In this document: piece after piece, positions 6,481 through 14,214 of the stretch | How positions within the stretch are numbered: position 1 is the first letter of the stretch | Layout of the letters: each line of letters opens with the position of its first letter | Assembly (NCBI GenBank): GCA_903910495.1 | Contig: CAIVZW010000247.1 | Span: 1 to 14,666, forward strand | Direction: 5' to 3' | DNA: 14,666 nucleotides | Source of the DNA: an uncultured beta proteobacterium | Lineage (GTDB): Bacteria > Pseudomonadota > Gammaproteobacteria > Burkholderiales > Rhodocyclaceae | Notes under the pieces: generated by a model | The model's database searches: none | What the model was told of the DNA's origin: nothing | What the model saw: only the letters and a program-made list of their open reading frames with translations | Program-made: the position numbers and the translations under genes

Positions 6481-6496
6481 TGCAAAAAACACGCCA
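6481..6496 (-). promoter_or_regulatory. Sigma54 (-24/-12) promoter for fliE
   Basis: On the minus strand the sequence reads TGGCGTGTTTTTTGCA. GG and GC are exactly ten bases apart, and it is close to the consensus TGGCACG-N4-TTGCA, differing only at two -24 positions (GT for AC). The predicted transcription start is near 6470, leaving a leader of about 22 bases with the fliE ribosome-binding site. FlrC, encoded immediately upstream, is the likely activator. It overlaps the flrC terminator. Confidence 0.75.
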
Positions 6497-6505
6497 GCTT
6501 GGCGT
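6484..6505 (-). terminator. Intrinsic terminator of flrB-flrC
   Basis: On the minus strand ACGCCA and TGGCGT form a perfect 6-bp stem with a three-base loop (6491-6505), followed by G and six T (6489-6484). It lies 16 bases past the flrC stop codon. The 3' arm of the stem and the T run are also the -24 box and spacer of the fliE sigma54 promoter. Confidence 0.75.
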
Positions 6506-6521
6506 TATCGAATACTTCCGC

Positions 6522-7889
6522 TCATTCGTTGAACAAACCCGCTTCCCGGTACTGTTTGAGTTTGTGTCGCAAGGTTCGTTCCGACATTCCGAGACGTTCG
6601 CCGGCAAGTTTCCGCGAACCGCTCACGGCGGCCAGCGTATCCAGAATATGCTCGCGTTCCAAGTCTCTCATGTTATCCGTCTTTTGCCCTTCGGACAGAG
6701 GTAACTGAGGATTCGCCAGCGCAGCCTCAGGACTGGCCACCTGTTTTACGCCCCCGGCCGGCAGCAACGAGAGGTGCAGTTCATCGACTTCTACGCTCTC
6801 GCCGGCGGCAAAAATCACCGCGCGCTGCATGACGTTCTCCAGTTCCCGCACGTTGCCCGGCCAGGAATGCCGGCGCAGGGCCTGTTCAGCAGAAGAAGCC
6901 AGGCGCAGGCCCGGCCGTCCGGAACGACCGCCGTGCTCAGCCAGAAAATGCTGAGCCAAAGGAACAATATCCTCAGGGCGCTGGCGCAGGGCAGGAATCA
7001 GCAGTGGAAAGACGTTGAGCCGGTAATAGACATCTTCGCGCAATACACCCCTGGCCACGGCCTCGGCCATGTCTCTGTTGGAGGTGGCGATAATGCGGAT
7101 GTCGAGCGCGACGGGTTTCTTGCCCCCGACCCGTTCGACCTCGCGTTCCTGGAGCACGCGCAACAATTTCGCCTGCAGCCCCAGCGGCATCTCGGTCACC
7201 TCATCGAGCAAGAGTGTGCCGTATTGCGCCTGCTCGAACTTTCCCGCCTGGGCCTGCTGCGCACCGGTAAAAGCGCCCTTCTCGTAGCCGAACAGCGTCG
7301 CCTCAAGCAGGCTGTCCGGAATGGCCGCACAGTTGATCGCCACAAAGGGGCCCGAATGGCGCGCCGAATGGTTGTGGATGTAGCGTGCAACCACTTCCTT
7401 GCCGACACCGCTTTCTCCGGTCAGCAAGACCGTCGTGTCGGTCTGCGCAACACGCATCGCCAGGGCAAAAAGATTGCGACTGATCTGATCGTTGGCGATC
7501 ACCCGGTCATCGTCCATCGCTTCAGGCAAGCGGTAGCGGGCCACGTGTTCAAGCAAGGCCTTGGGTTCGAAAGGCTTGAGCAGGAAGTCACAGGCGCCGG
7601 AACGCATGGCCTCGACCGCCCGATCAACGTCGGCAAAAGCCGTCATCAGCACCACGGGAAGATGTGGGAAACGGCTGCGTATCTCCTTGAGCAGCGCAAT
7701 GCCATTCATCGGCATCATGCGCACATCGCTCACCACCAGCGCCACCGCCTGCGTTTCGAGCAGCCTCAGTGCCTCTTCCCCGCCCGCTGCGGAAATAACC
7801 GCCTGTCCGGCCAGTTCGAGCGTATCGCACACGGCTTCACGCAAATGGGTGTCGTCTTCAACGACCAGTATCGGTAATCCCTGAGCCAT
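6522..7889 (-). CDS. flrC: Sigma54-dependent flagellar response regulator FlrC/FleR
   Basis: A 455-residue NtrC-family activator. The receiver domain (residues 6-118) has acidic pocket E11-D12-D13, phosphoacceptor D55, T83 and K105. The AAA+ domain (about 133-360) has Walker A GESGVGKE (158-165), the sigma54-contacting loop GAFTGA (205-210), Walker B LLLDE (226-230) and WPGNVREL (343-350). A Fis-type helix-turn-helix ends the protein (SGSRKLAGERLGMSERTLRHKL). Phosphorylated by FlrB, it should drive class III flagellar promoters such as those of fliE and fliF. ATG at 7889 gives the normal receiver start, 16 bases after flrB; a Met two codons upstream is also possible. A longer frame reaching 8117 was rejected because it lies inside flrB. 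The name fleR (Pseudomonas) is equivalent. Confidence 0.94.
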   Translation of the reverse strand: MAQGLPILVVEDDTHLREAVCDTLELAGQAVISAAGGEEALRLLETQAVALVVSDVRMMPMNGIALLKEIRSRFPHLPVVLMTAFADVDRAVEAMRSGACDFLLKPFEPKALLEHVARYRLPEAMDDDRVIANDQISRNLFALAMRVAQTDTTVLLTGESGVGKEVVARYIHNHSARHSGPFVAINCAAIPDSLLEATLFGYEKGAFTGAQQAQAGKFEQAQYGTLLLDEVTEMPLGLQAKLLRVLQEREVERVGGKKPVALDIRIIATSNRDMAEAVARGVLREDVYYRLNVFPLLIPALRQRPEDIVPLAQHFLAEHGGRSGRPGLRLASSAEQALRRHSWPGNVRELENVMQRAVIFAAGESVEVDELHLSLLPAGGVKQVASPEAALANPQLPLSEGQKTDNMRDLEREHILDTLAAVSGSRKLAGERLGMSERTLRHKLKQYREAGLFNE

Positions 7890-7905
7890 TTTCATCCACT
7901 CGTTA

Positions 7906-9087
7906 TTATTCAGCCGCCAAGCCGGCGGGCAGCAACATGACAAATTCCGAACCTTCCCCCGGCAGTGAACTGACTTCAATGCTACCGCCATGCGCCCGCG
8001 CCACACCGAGGGCAATCGCCAGACCGAGCCCCGTTCCCTGACCCCGGGTGGTGAAGAAGGGCTCAAAAATACGCGCCTGCGCTTCCGGCGCGATGCCTCC
8101 ACCCGTATCGCGCACACTGATTCTCAGATGCCTTCCGGCGATGACTGCGCTCAGCCTGACCTCACCAAGGCATTCAGTACGGCTCTCGCAGGCCTGCAAT
8201 GCATTTTCCAGCAGATTCAGCAGCGCACCACCAAGCGCTTTACGACTGCCCGTGATTATAGAGTCCCCGACCTCGGATGTGGCGCTGAAACTGACCCCTT
8301 TTTCCAGACACAGGGGTTCCATGGTCTGAACGGCATCCGCGAGCAGCGACGCCGCCGGAATCACATCCCGGCCTATGCTCTCGCCACGCGCAAAAAGCAG
8401 TACGTCCTGAATCAGGCGCTCAAGGCGTTTCAACTGCTCGGTCGCCTTGCCGGCAAAGCGCGTACGCGCCGCATCGGAAAGCTCCGGCTGGGCCAGATTT
8501 GAACTGTAGAGCAAGGCGGTCGCCAGAGGCGTACGCAACTGGTGCGCCAGCGCCGCGGCCATCTCGCCCATGGCCGCCAGACGCTGGTTGCGCTCGACGT
8601 TGGCCTTGAGTTCATACGCCACGGTAATATCCTGCAGCAGCAGGATGCGCCCTCCTGCCGAGTCTAGCGGACTCTCGGCTATGGCCACACGGCGCTGGTC
8701 GAGTTGCCACTCGTCCGGCGCATCGGTGGCACACAGTTTCGCTCGTGCCAGTAGCGACCAGTCGCTGCCGATGATGGCCTCACCCAGCATGTGCCGGGCA
8801 ACCGGGTTGGCTTCACTGACTGCCGCCGTACTGTCAAGGACCACCACGCCAGCCGGCAGGGCATTGAGCAACAGGGATAGCCGCTCGGAAAGCGCTTCTT
8901 TCTCCTGGTATTGCCGACGCAACTCGCCGTTGGCCACGGCCAACTCGGCGGTCAGCGATTCAAGCCGTCCTTGCAGCCCCTCGTAGGCCTGGGTCAGTTC
9001 AAGCGAAACCTGATTGAATACGTCAAAGGCACGCTGCAGTTCTTCGGCCTTCTGATCGGGAACCGCAATTTGCGCTGCATCACTCAT
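7906..9087 (-). CDS. flrB: Flagellar sensor histidine kinase FlrB/FleS
   Basis: A 393-residue kinase with no membrane segment, so cytoplasmic like FlrB/FleS. It has an N-terminal coiled coil (about residues 14-75), a PAS domain (about 76-157, with LLNALPAGVVVLDSTAAVSE) and a HisKA domain with phosphoacceptor H182 in AHQLRTPLA. The ATPase domain has the N box NLLENALQA (291-299), G1 DTGGG (327-331) and G2 GTGLGL (351-356). It should phosphorylate FlrC, encoded 16 bases downstream. ATG at 9087 is preferred; an upstream TTG at 9108 would add seven residues but has no ribosome-binding site. The chosen ATG is only four bases from the fliF sigma54 promoter on the other strand. Confidence 0.93.
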   Translation of the reverse strand: MSDAAQIAVPDQKAEELQRAFDVFNQVSLELTQAYEGLQGRLESLTAELAVANGELRRQYQEKEALSERLSLLLNALPAGVVVLDSTAAVSEANPVARHMLGEAIIGSDWSLLARAKLCATDAPDEWQLDQRRVAIAESPLDSAGGRILLLQDITVAYELKANVERNQRLAAMGEMAAALAHQLRTPLATALLYSSNLAQPELSDAARTRFAGKATEQLKRLERLIQDVLLFARGESIGRDVIPAASLLADAVQTMEPLCLEKGVSFSATSEVGDSIITGSRKALGGALLNLLENALQACESRTECLGEVRLSAVIAGRHLRISVRDTGGGIAPEAQARIFEPFFTTRGQGTGLGLAIALGVARAHGGSIEVSSLPGEGSEFVMLLPAGLAAE

Positions 9088-9091
9088 TAGA

Positions 9092-9107
9092 TGGAAAATC
9101 CCGTGCA
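9092..9107 (+). promoter_or_regulatory. Sigma54 (-24/-12) promoter for the fliF operon
   Basis: TGGAAAATCCCGTGCA keeps the invariant GG (9093-9094) and GC (9105-9106) exactly ten bases apart, with TGCAA at the -12 box. The -24 box is less than ideal (TGGAAA for TGGCAC). The predicted start of transcription is near 9118, giving a leader of about 74 bases before fliF. Sigma54 control of fliF is usual in polar flagellates. Confidence 0.6.
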
Positions 9108-9191
9108 ATTAACAGATACAATAGTAGAATATTTCTCAGCACATTTCGCTTTTTGCTTGATTAATCGCAGAGTTAACCATTTATCGCAAGC

Positions 9192-10904
9192 ATGGCGGCA
9201 ACCGGAACCACTACCCGAACGACAGCAGAAGCAGACAATCTGACGGATCGTCTGCGCTATGCCCTGACACGTTTGAGCAACCAGCAAAAGGTTTTGCTGA
9301 TGGTTTCGCTCGCCGCCATCGTCGCGCTGCTCGTCGCCAGCAACACCTGGCTCAAGCAGGCCGATTACCGCGTTCTTTTTTCCAACATCTCTGAACGTGA
9401 CGGTGGCGGCATCATTGCCGCCCTTGATCAACTGAACGTTCCATACAAATTCAGTGACAGCGGTGGCGCCATCCTGGTCCCTGGCGCAAAAGTGCATGAA
9501 GTTCGCCTGCGCCTGGCTTCGCAAGGCCTGCCGAAAGGTGGCGGTGTCGGTTTTGAACTGATGGAAAACCAGAAGTTCGGCATCAGCCAGTTTGCCGAAC
9601 AGGTTAATTACCAGCGCGGACTCGAGGGCGAACTGTCACGGACGATCCAGTCGATTGGTGCCGTTCAGGCCGCGCGTGTCCATCTGGCCATCCCCAAGCC
9701 GACCGTTTTCGTACGTGAAGACCTGAAACCTTCGGCCTCCGTACTGCTCAATCTCTATCCCGGACGCTCGCTGGATACCTCCCAGATTGCCGGCATCCAG
9801 AATCTCGTTGCCGCCAGCGTACCCAATCTTGCGGTCACCGGTGTCACCCTCATCGATCAGAGCGGAGCGCTGATCTCGCAGCTCAAGAGCTCGCTGATGA
9901 ATGCCGGCCTCGATGCGACACAAATCAAGTACGTTCAGGAAATCGAAGCCAACGCCATCAAGCGCGTGGGCGACATCCTCGCGCCCATCGTCGGCCCGGG
10001 TAACGCCCGCGTCCAGGTTGCCGCTGATGTTGATTTCTCGCAGAACGAGCAGACGGCCGAAACGCACCGCCCGAATACCACGCCGCCGGACGTCAGCATT
10101 CGCAGCCAGCAGACCAGTGAATCGGCCAGTGCCACGCCTTCGGCACAGGGTGTTCCGGGCGCACTTAGCAACCAGCCGCCGGTCCCCGCCACGGCCCCGC
10201 TGACCCAACCGGCCGTACCCGGCGCTGGCCAGGCGACCGCTCCGGGTCTGCCGGTCCCCGGCCAGCTCAATGCCGCAGGGGTTCAGGCGGCGATCAGCAG
10301 CGTCGCCCAGCCGATCAGTACGCGCAAGGACTCGACGATCAATTACGAACTGGACAAGACCATTCGTCACACCAAGCAGTCGGTCGGCACGATCAAACGC
10401 CTGTCGGCGGCAATCGTGATCAATCATCGCAAGGACGCCAAGGGACTGAGCAAACCGCTTTCGGACGCCGAACTCAAGCAGATCAACGAACTGGTCAGGG
10501 AAGCCCTGGGCTTCAACAAGGAGCGTGGCGATAGCGTCTCAGTGGCCAACGCCCCGTTCTCGGTCATCGAAAGAAATGATTCAAGTATCCCGCTCTGGAA
10601 AGACCCCGAGATTCTTTCCCTGCTCAAGGAACTCTTCAAGTATGCCGCCATCGCCGCCATCGTGGCTTATCTGGCGCTCAAGGTTGTTCGTCCGCTGATC
10701 AAGACCATGCTTGAAGCACCACCAAGGACGGCCAGCCGATCTCTGGGTGGCAACGTCAACATCCTCGACGAAGACGAGAATCAGACGCCTTCCGCGGCAG
10801 AGGCTCTGGAAAGCAAACTCGCACAGGCGCGCGATCTTGCGCAGCAGGATCCGAAGGTTGTCGCCAACATCATCAAGGACTGGACGGGGTCCAATGCCAG
10901 TTGA
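9192..10904 (+). CDS. fliF: Flagellar MS-ring protein FliF
   Basis: A 570-residue inner-membrane protein that multimerises into the MS ring, the base on which rotor and export gate assemble. Transmembrane helix 1 is at about residues 33-50 (KVLLMVSLAAIVALLVAS). The YscJ/FliF ring-building region follows, with YRVLFSNISERDGG and RVHLAIPKPTVFVRE. Helix 2 is at about 484-502, and the acidic C-terminal FliG-binding tail covers the last 35 residues. Between about 310 and 375 lies a long Pro/Ala/Gln-rich periplasmic stretch, longer than I would expect. No Shine-Dalgarno sequence is visible before ATG 9192, but an in-frame stop at 9174-9176 excludes an upstream extension. The end overlaps fliG by 11 bases. 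Confidence 0.96.
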   Translation: MAATGTTTRTTAEADNLTDRLRYALTRLSNQQKVLLMVSLAAIVALLVASNTWLKQADYRVLFSNISERDGGGIIAALDQLNVPYKFSDSGGAILVPGAKVHEVRLRLASQGLPKGGGVGFELMENQKFGISQFAEQVNYQRGLEGELSRTIQSIGAVQAARVHLAIPKPTVFVREDLKPSASVLLNLYPGRSLDTSQIAGIQNLVAASVPNLAVTGVTLIDQSGALISQLKSSLMNAGLDATQIKYVQEIEANAIKRVGDILAPIVGPGNARVQVAADVDFSQNEQTAETHRPNTTPPDVSIRSQQTSESASATPSAQGVPGALSNQPPVPATAPLTQPAVPGAGQATAPGLPVPGQLNAAGVQAAISSVAQPISTRKDSTINYELDKTIRHTKQSVGTIKRLSAAIVINHRKDAKGLSKPLSDAELKQINELVREALGFNKERGDSVSVANAPFSVIERNDSSIPLWKDPEILSLLKELFKYAAIAAIVAYLALKVVRPLIKTMLEAPPRTASRSLGGNVNILDEDENQTPSAAEALESKLAQARDLAQQDPKVVANIIKDWTGSNAS

Positions 10905-11892
10905 CGACGGCGTAGAAAAAAGCGCCATTCTGCTCATTGCTCTCGGTGAAGACTTCGCCTCCGAGGTGCTCAAGCATCTCGGGCCAAAAGACGTGCAGAA
11001 ACTGGGGCATGCCATAGCAGCTCTGAAAACGGTGCCGCGCGCCAAAGTCGAAGCAGTACTGGCGGATTTCCAGAAAACCGCCCGCGAATCCGCCGCGGTG
11101 CACGTGGACACCGACGCTTACGTCCGCTCGGTGCTGACCAAGGCGCTGGGTGATGACAAGGCGGCCAACCTGATCTCGCGCATCCTGCAGGGCGGCGAAA
11201 CCAACGGCATCGAGGGTCTCAAGTGGATGGACGCCCCGACCGTGGCCGACCTCATCCGCAACGAGCACCCGCAGATCATCGCCACCATTCTCGTACACCT
11301 TGAGAATGACCATGCCAGCGACATTCTCAACCACTTTAGTGAACGTTTGCGCAACGATGTGGTGTTGCGCATCGCTACGCTTGAAGGCATTCAGCCCGAG
11401 GCACTGAAAGAACTTAATGATGTCATGCTCCGTCTGCTCGCGGGTTCGGCCAACATAAAAAAAGCGGCCATGGGTGGTGTGCGTTCGGTCGCCGAGATTC
11501 TTAATTTCATGGGCACCGCCAATGAGACCACGGTGGTGGATTCGATCCGCGAATATGACCCTGATCTGGCGCAGAAGATACTCGATGAAATGTTCGTCTT
11601 CGAGAACCTGCTTGATCTTGACGATCGCGGCATCCAGCTGCTGCTGCGCGAAATCCAGTCCGACTCGCTGATTCTGGCCATGAAAGGGGCTTCCGAGCCC
11701 TTGCGCGAGAAAATCTTCAAGAACATGTCGCAACGTGCGGCAGAAATGTTGCGTGAAGACCTCGAATCACGTGGTCCGGTGCGCCTCTCGGAAGTCGAAG
11801 GCGAACAGAAGGAAATCCTCAAGATCGTCCGCCGTCTGGCCGACGAAGGCCAGATCGTGCTTGGCGGCGCGGGTGGCGAGGAAATGATCTGA
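10894..11892 (+). CDS. fliG: Flagellar motor switch protein FliG
   Basis: A 332-residue rotor protein with three domains: N-terminal FliF-binding (about 5-100), middle with the EHPQ motif at 124-127 (FliM binding), and C-terminal torque domain. The charged residues that meet the stator align at the numbering used for E. coli: K264, R281, E288, D289 and R297, with E288 a conservative change from Asp. The start ATG at 10894 lies inside the end of fliF (overlap 11 bases), and GGGG just upstream may serve as ribosome-binding site. The open frame extends 61 codons further up, but that part is antisense to no known domain and overlaps fliF, so it is excluded. PilZ/YcgR proteins, one encoded in this window, are known to act at FliG. 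Confidence 0.97.
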   Translation: MPVDDGVEKSAILLIALGEDFASEVLKHLGPKDVQKLGHAIAALKTVPRAKVEAVLADFQKTARESAAVHVDTDAYVRSVLTKALGDDKAANLISRILQGGETNGIEGLKWMDAPTVADLIRNEHPQIIATILVHLENDHASDILNHFSERLRNDVVLRIATLEGIQPEALKELNDVMLRLLAGSANIKKAAMGGVRSVAEILNFMGTANETTVVDSIREYDPDLAQKILDEMFVFENLLDLDDRGIQLLLREIQSDSLILAMKGASEPLREKIFKNMSQRAAEMLREDLESRGPVRLSEVEGEQKEILKIVRRLADEGQIVLGGAGGEEMI

Positions 11893-11905
11893 GCGCGCGG
11901 CAGCC

Positions 11906-12592
11906 ATGACCGGCTTCGTCCCCAAGGAGAAGCTCACCGCTTACCAGCGCTGGGAAGTCGCCGCCTTCGACGAGGCCGAGCAGACGGCCTTGCAAGCGGC
12001 GAAAACAGCGTCCTCCCCGACAGGCAGTGTGGGCGAGAGGGCCGATCCGGGCGAGCAAATACCCCTTGTCTTGCCGACGGCTGCGGACATTGAACGCATG
12101 CATATCGAGGCCCACCAGCAGGGTTACGCTGCCGGCCATGAAGAAGGCCTGGCCCAGGCACGCACTATTGCCGCCAGAATCGATGCCTTGATGACGAGCC
12201 TGGACCAATCGCTCAGAGAGCTTGATCAACACGTTGCCGACCAGTTGCTGGCTACCTCCGTAGAAATTGCCCAGCAGATGCTGCGCCAAAGCCTGCGTAT
12301 CAAACCGGAACTGTTGCTGCCGGTAGTCAAGGAAGCGGTCGCCACCCTGCACACGCATCTGGGTCACCCGGCATTGTTCGCCCATCCCGAGGATGCCGCA
12401 CTGATCCGCACCCACCTTGGCGATCAGCTTGCGCATAACAACTGGCGAATCATCGAGGACAGCACGCTGACACCCGGAGGTTGTCGTGTCGAACTGGGGG
12501 CCAGCGAAGTTGACGCGACCATGGAAACACGCTGGCGGCGCGTGATCGAATCCATCGGCATCAGCCAGGAGTGGCTGAGTGACAAGCCTTGA
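11906..12592 (+). CDS. fliH: Flagellar export ATPase regulator FliH
   Basis: A 228-residue protein of FliH type. Its N-terminal segment is poorly conserved and ends near a Pro-containing stretch. The helix with stacked GxxxG repeats follows (G73, G77 and G81 in HQQGYAAGHEEGLAQA), then a long coiled coil (about 83-120), and a C-terminal FliI-binding domain including VEIAQQMLRQSLRIKPELLL. FliH binds FliI as a dimer and links the ATPase to the C ring. ATG 11906 follows the fliG stop by 13 bases with only weak ribosome-binding potential. The TGA stop (12590-12592) falls within the left terminal repeat of element B, so the original C-terminus may have been altered by that insertion. Confidence 0.93.
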   Translation: MTGFVPKEKLTAYQRWEVAAFDEAEQTALQAAKTASSPTGSVGERADPGEQIPLVLPTAADIERMHIEAHQQGYAAGHEEGLAQARTIAARIDALMTSLDQSLRELDQHVADQLLATSVEIAQQMLRQSLRIKPELLLPVVKEAVATLHTHLGHPALFAHPEDAALIRTHLGDQLAHNNWRIIEDSTLTPGGCRVELGASEVDATMETRWRRVIESIGISQEWLSDKP

Positions 12593-12745
12593 ACCCAGAT
12601 TGTCCAATAGGCGAAATTTGGGGAAAAATCCGTTCGTGGTGAGCTTGTCCCCCAGGGGGATTTCCTTCGGGGCATCGAACCATGAACGGCCCTTCGACAG
12701 GCTCAGGGCGAACGGGTTTTAGGCCAATGAATATTTTGGGTTGAA
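12589..12745. repeat. Repeat element B: longer REP-doublet element with terminal inverted repeats
   Basis: The left end TTGAACCCAGATTGTCC (12589-12605) is an imperfect inverted copy of the right end, which finishes TTTTGGGTTGAA (12734-12745). Inside are two opposed REP arms. The right arm (12689-12716) has the first 28 of 32 bases (to 12720) identical to element A. The left arm, from about 12630 (CCGTTCGTGGTGAGCTTGTC), is its inverted relative and is split by a 27-base insert at 12650-12676. The element fills the fliH-fliI junction; no open frame is in it. Its type (non-autonomous, REPIN/MITE-like) is inferred. Confidence 0.75.
12650..12676. repeat. 27-base hairpin-forming insert inside the left REP arm of element B
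   Basis: GAGCTTGTC (12641-12649) should run directly into GAACCATGAAC (12677 onward) to complete a REP arm of the common kind. Instead 27 bases lie between, beginning with CCCCAGGGGG, part of a perfect CCCCC-A-GGGGG palindrome at 12649-12659. The boundaries are ambiguous by a base or two. That the uninterrupted form is the ancestral one is inferred from the typical sequence of such repeats. Confidence 0.45.
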
Positions 12746-12757
12746 GTCACTGTTACC

Positions 12758-14176
12758 ATGAATGACACGGTTCAAAACGGGCACCTGGCCAGTTGGCGCA
12801 ACTTTCTCGACCACTGCCGCGAAGCGGCCAGCCTGGCATCGCCGCTATTGCCCAGCGGGCACCTGACGCGCATCAACGGCCTGGTCATGGAAGCTTCCGG
12901 CCTGAAACTGCCGCTGGGCAGTTCGTGCCGCATTCTTCCTGTTGGCGGTTCGCCGATCGAGGCCGAGGTCGTCGGTTTCAATGGCGAGCGGCTTTTCCTG
13001 ATGCCCTCCGAAGATGTCTATGGGCTGTCGCCCGGCGCCCGTGTTGTCGCCCTCGAAACGCCTACTGCGCCACCCAGAATCGGACAAGCGCCACCAGCCA
13101 GGCGACGTTCTGTTGATCGCGCCAAACTCCTGCCCGTCGGCAATGCGCTGCTGGGGCGGATTATCGATGGTGCCGGCCGCCCTCTCGACCGGCACGGTCC
13201 GCTGCTGGCCGACGCCCTGCGACCGCTACAGGGCCGTCCGATCAACCCGATGTCGCGCGCACCGATCGAACAGTCGCTTGACGTCGGGGTACGCGCCATC
13301 AATGCGCTGCTGACGGTCGGTCGCGGGCAGCGGATGGGTTTGTTCTCGGGTTCCGGCGTCGGCAAAAGCGTCCTGCTCGGCATGATGGCCCGCTACACCT
13401 CGGCCGAAGTCATTGTCGTCGGTCTGATCGGCGAACGCGGTCGCGAAGTGAAAGAGTTCATCGAGCAGATTCTCGGCGAGGAAGGTCTGCGCCGCTCCGT
13501 CGTCGTCGCCGCACCGGCCGACGTCAGCCCGCTGATGCGCCTGCAGGGGGCCGCTTACGCCACCTCGATTGCCGAATATTTTCGCGATCAGGGTCGGCAT
13601 GTCCTGCTGATCATGGATTCGCTCACCCGCTATGCCATGGCGCAACGCGAGATTGCGTTGGCTATCGGTGAACCGCCGGTCACTCGCGGCTACCCGCCCT
13701 CGGTGTTTGCACGATTGCCGCAACTTGTCGAGCGCGCCGGCAACGGTGCCGATGGTGGCGGTTCGATCACCGCTTTCTATACGGTACTGGCCGAAGGCGA
13801 CGATCCGCAGGATCCGATCGCCGATGCAGCGCGTGCCATCCTTGACGGCCACGTTGTCCTTTCACGATCGCTGGCCGATGCCGGACATTACCCGGCCATC
13901 GATATTGAACAATCGATCTCGCGGGCCATGGTCAACCTGATCACCCCCGAACACTTCGAGCAGATCCGTCACTTCAAGCAACTTTTCTCGCGCTATCAGC
14001 GTTCTCGCGACCTGATCAGTGTCGGCGCCTACGCCGCAGGTTCCGACCCCTTGCTCGATCAGGCCATCAAGATTTATCCCGCATTTGAATCCTTTCTGCA
14101 GCAGGCCCTGAGCGAACGGGCCGATTACGACAGCAGTCTTGACCGGCTCTTTTCCCTGTTTGGTGCCAAGCACTGA
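12758..14176 (+). CDS. fliI: Flagellum-specific export ATPase FliI
   Basis: A 472-residue F1-beta-like ATPase that energises type III export with FliH and FliJ. Visible motifs are the N-terminal beta-barrel opening [20 protein letters not shown] (35-54), Walker A GSGVGKS (198-204) and the catalytic GERGREV (225-231). Walker B VLLIMD (282-287) leads into [15 protein letters not shown], then [20 protein letters not shown] (304-323). Length is slightly above average, from a longer N-terminus. The start at 12758 has no convincing ribosome-binding site: upstream sequence is the right end of repeat element B and a few bases more. The next in-frame Met (residue 44) lies inside the conserved barrel and is too late. 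The gap to fliH is 165 bases, unusual in an otherwise compact operon. Confidence 0.96.
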   Translation: MNDTVQNGHLASWRNFLDHCREAASLASPLLPSGHLTRINGLVMEASGLKLPLGSSCRILPVGGSPIEAEVVGFNGERLFLMPSEDVYGLSPGARVVALETPTAPPRIGQAPPARRRSVDRAKLLPVGNALLGRIIDGAGRPLDRHGPLLADALRPLQGRPINPMSRAPIEQSLDVGVRAINALLTVGRGQRMGLFSGSGVGKSVLLGMMARYTSAEVIVVGLIGERGREVKEFIEQILGEEGLRRSVVVAAPADVSPLMRLQGAAYATSIAEYFRDQGRHVLLIMDSLTRYAMAQREIALAIGEPPVTRGYPPSVFARLPQLVERAGNGADGGGSITAFYTVLAEGDDPQDPIADAARAILDGHVVLSRSLADAGHYPAIDIEQSISRAMVNLITPEHFEQIRHFKQLFSRYQRSRDLISVGAYAAGSDPLLDQAIKIYPAFESFLQQALSERADYDSSLDRLFSLFGAKH

Positions 14177-14214
14177 GTTACGGTTAAAATGACCTCACCT
14201 CTTCAGGTAAAGTC

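Noticed and set aside
6774..7877. A 367-codon open frame on the plus strand opposite flrC
   Set aside because: It lies wholly antisense to a gene with clear receiver and AAA+ motifs; its translation is Arg/His/Gln-rich without recognisable domains, typical of an antisense frame in GC-rich coding DNA.
7890..8117. An upstream extension of flrC by 76 codons
   Set aside because: It runs inside the flrB coding region and the receiver domain starts normally at the Met at 7889.
9088..9108. A TTG start for flrB seven codons upstream
   Set aside because: No ribosome-binding site precedes it, the added residues have no family support, and an ATG at 9087 gives a normal start.
9636..10427. A 263-codon open frame on the minus strand opposite fliF
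   Set aside because: Its translation is an Arg/Asp/Gly-rich string without domain features, lying over conserved FliF sequence; it is a composition shadow.
10711..10893. An extended fliG start within fliF
   Set aside because: The extension overlaps the end of fliF by about 190 bases; FliG numbering from the Met at 10894 places EHPQ and the torque residues as in known FliG proteins.
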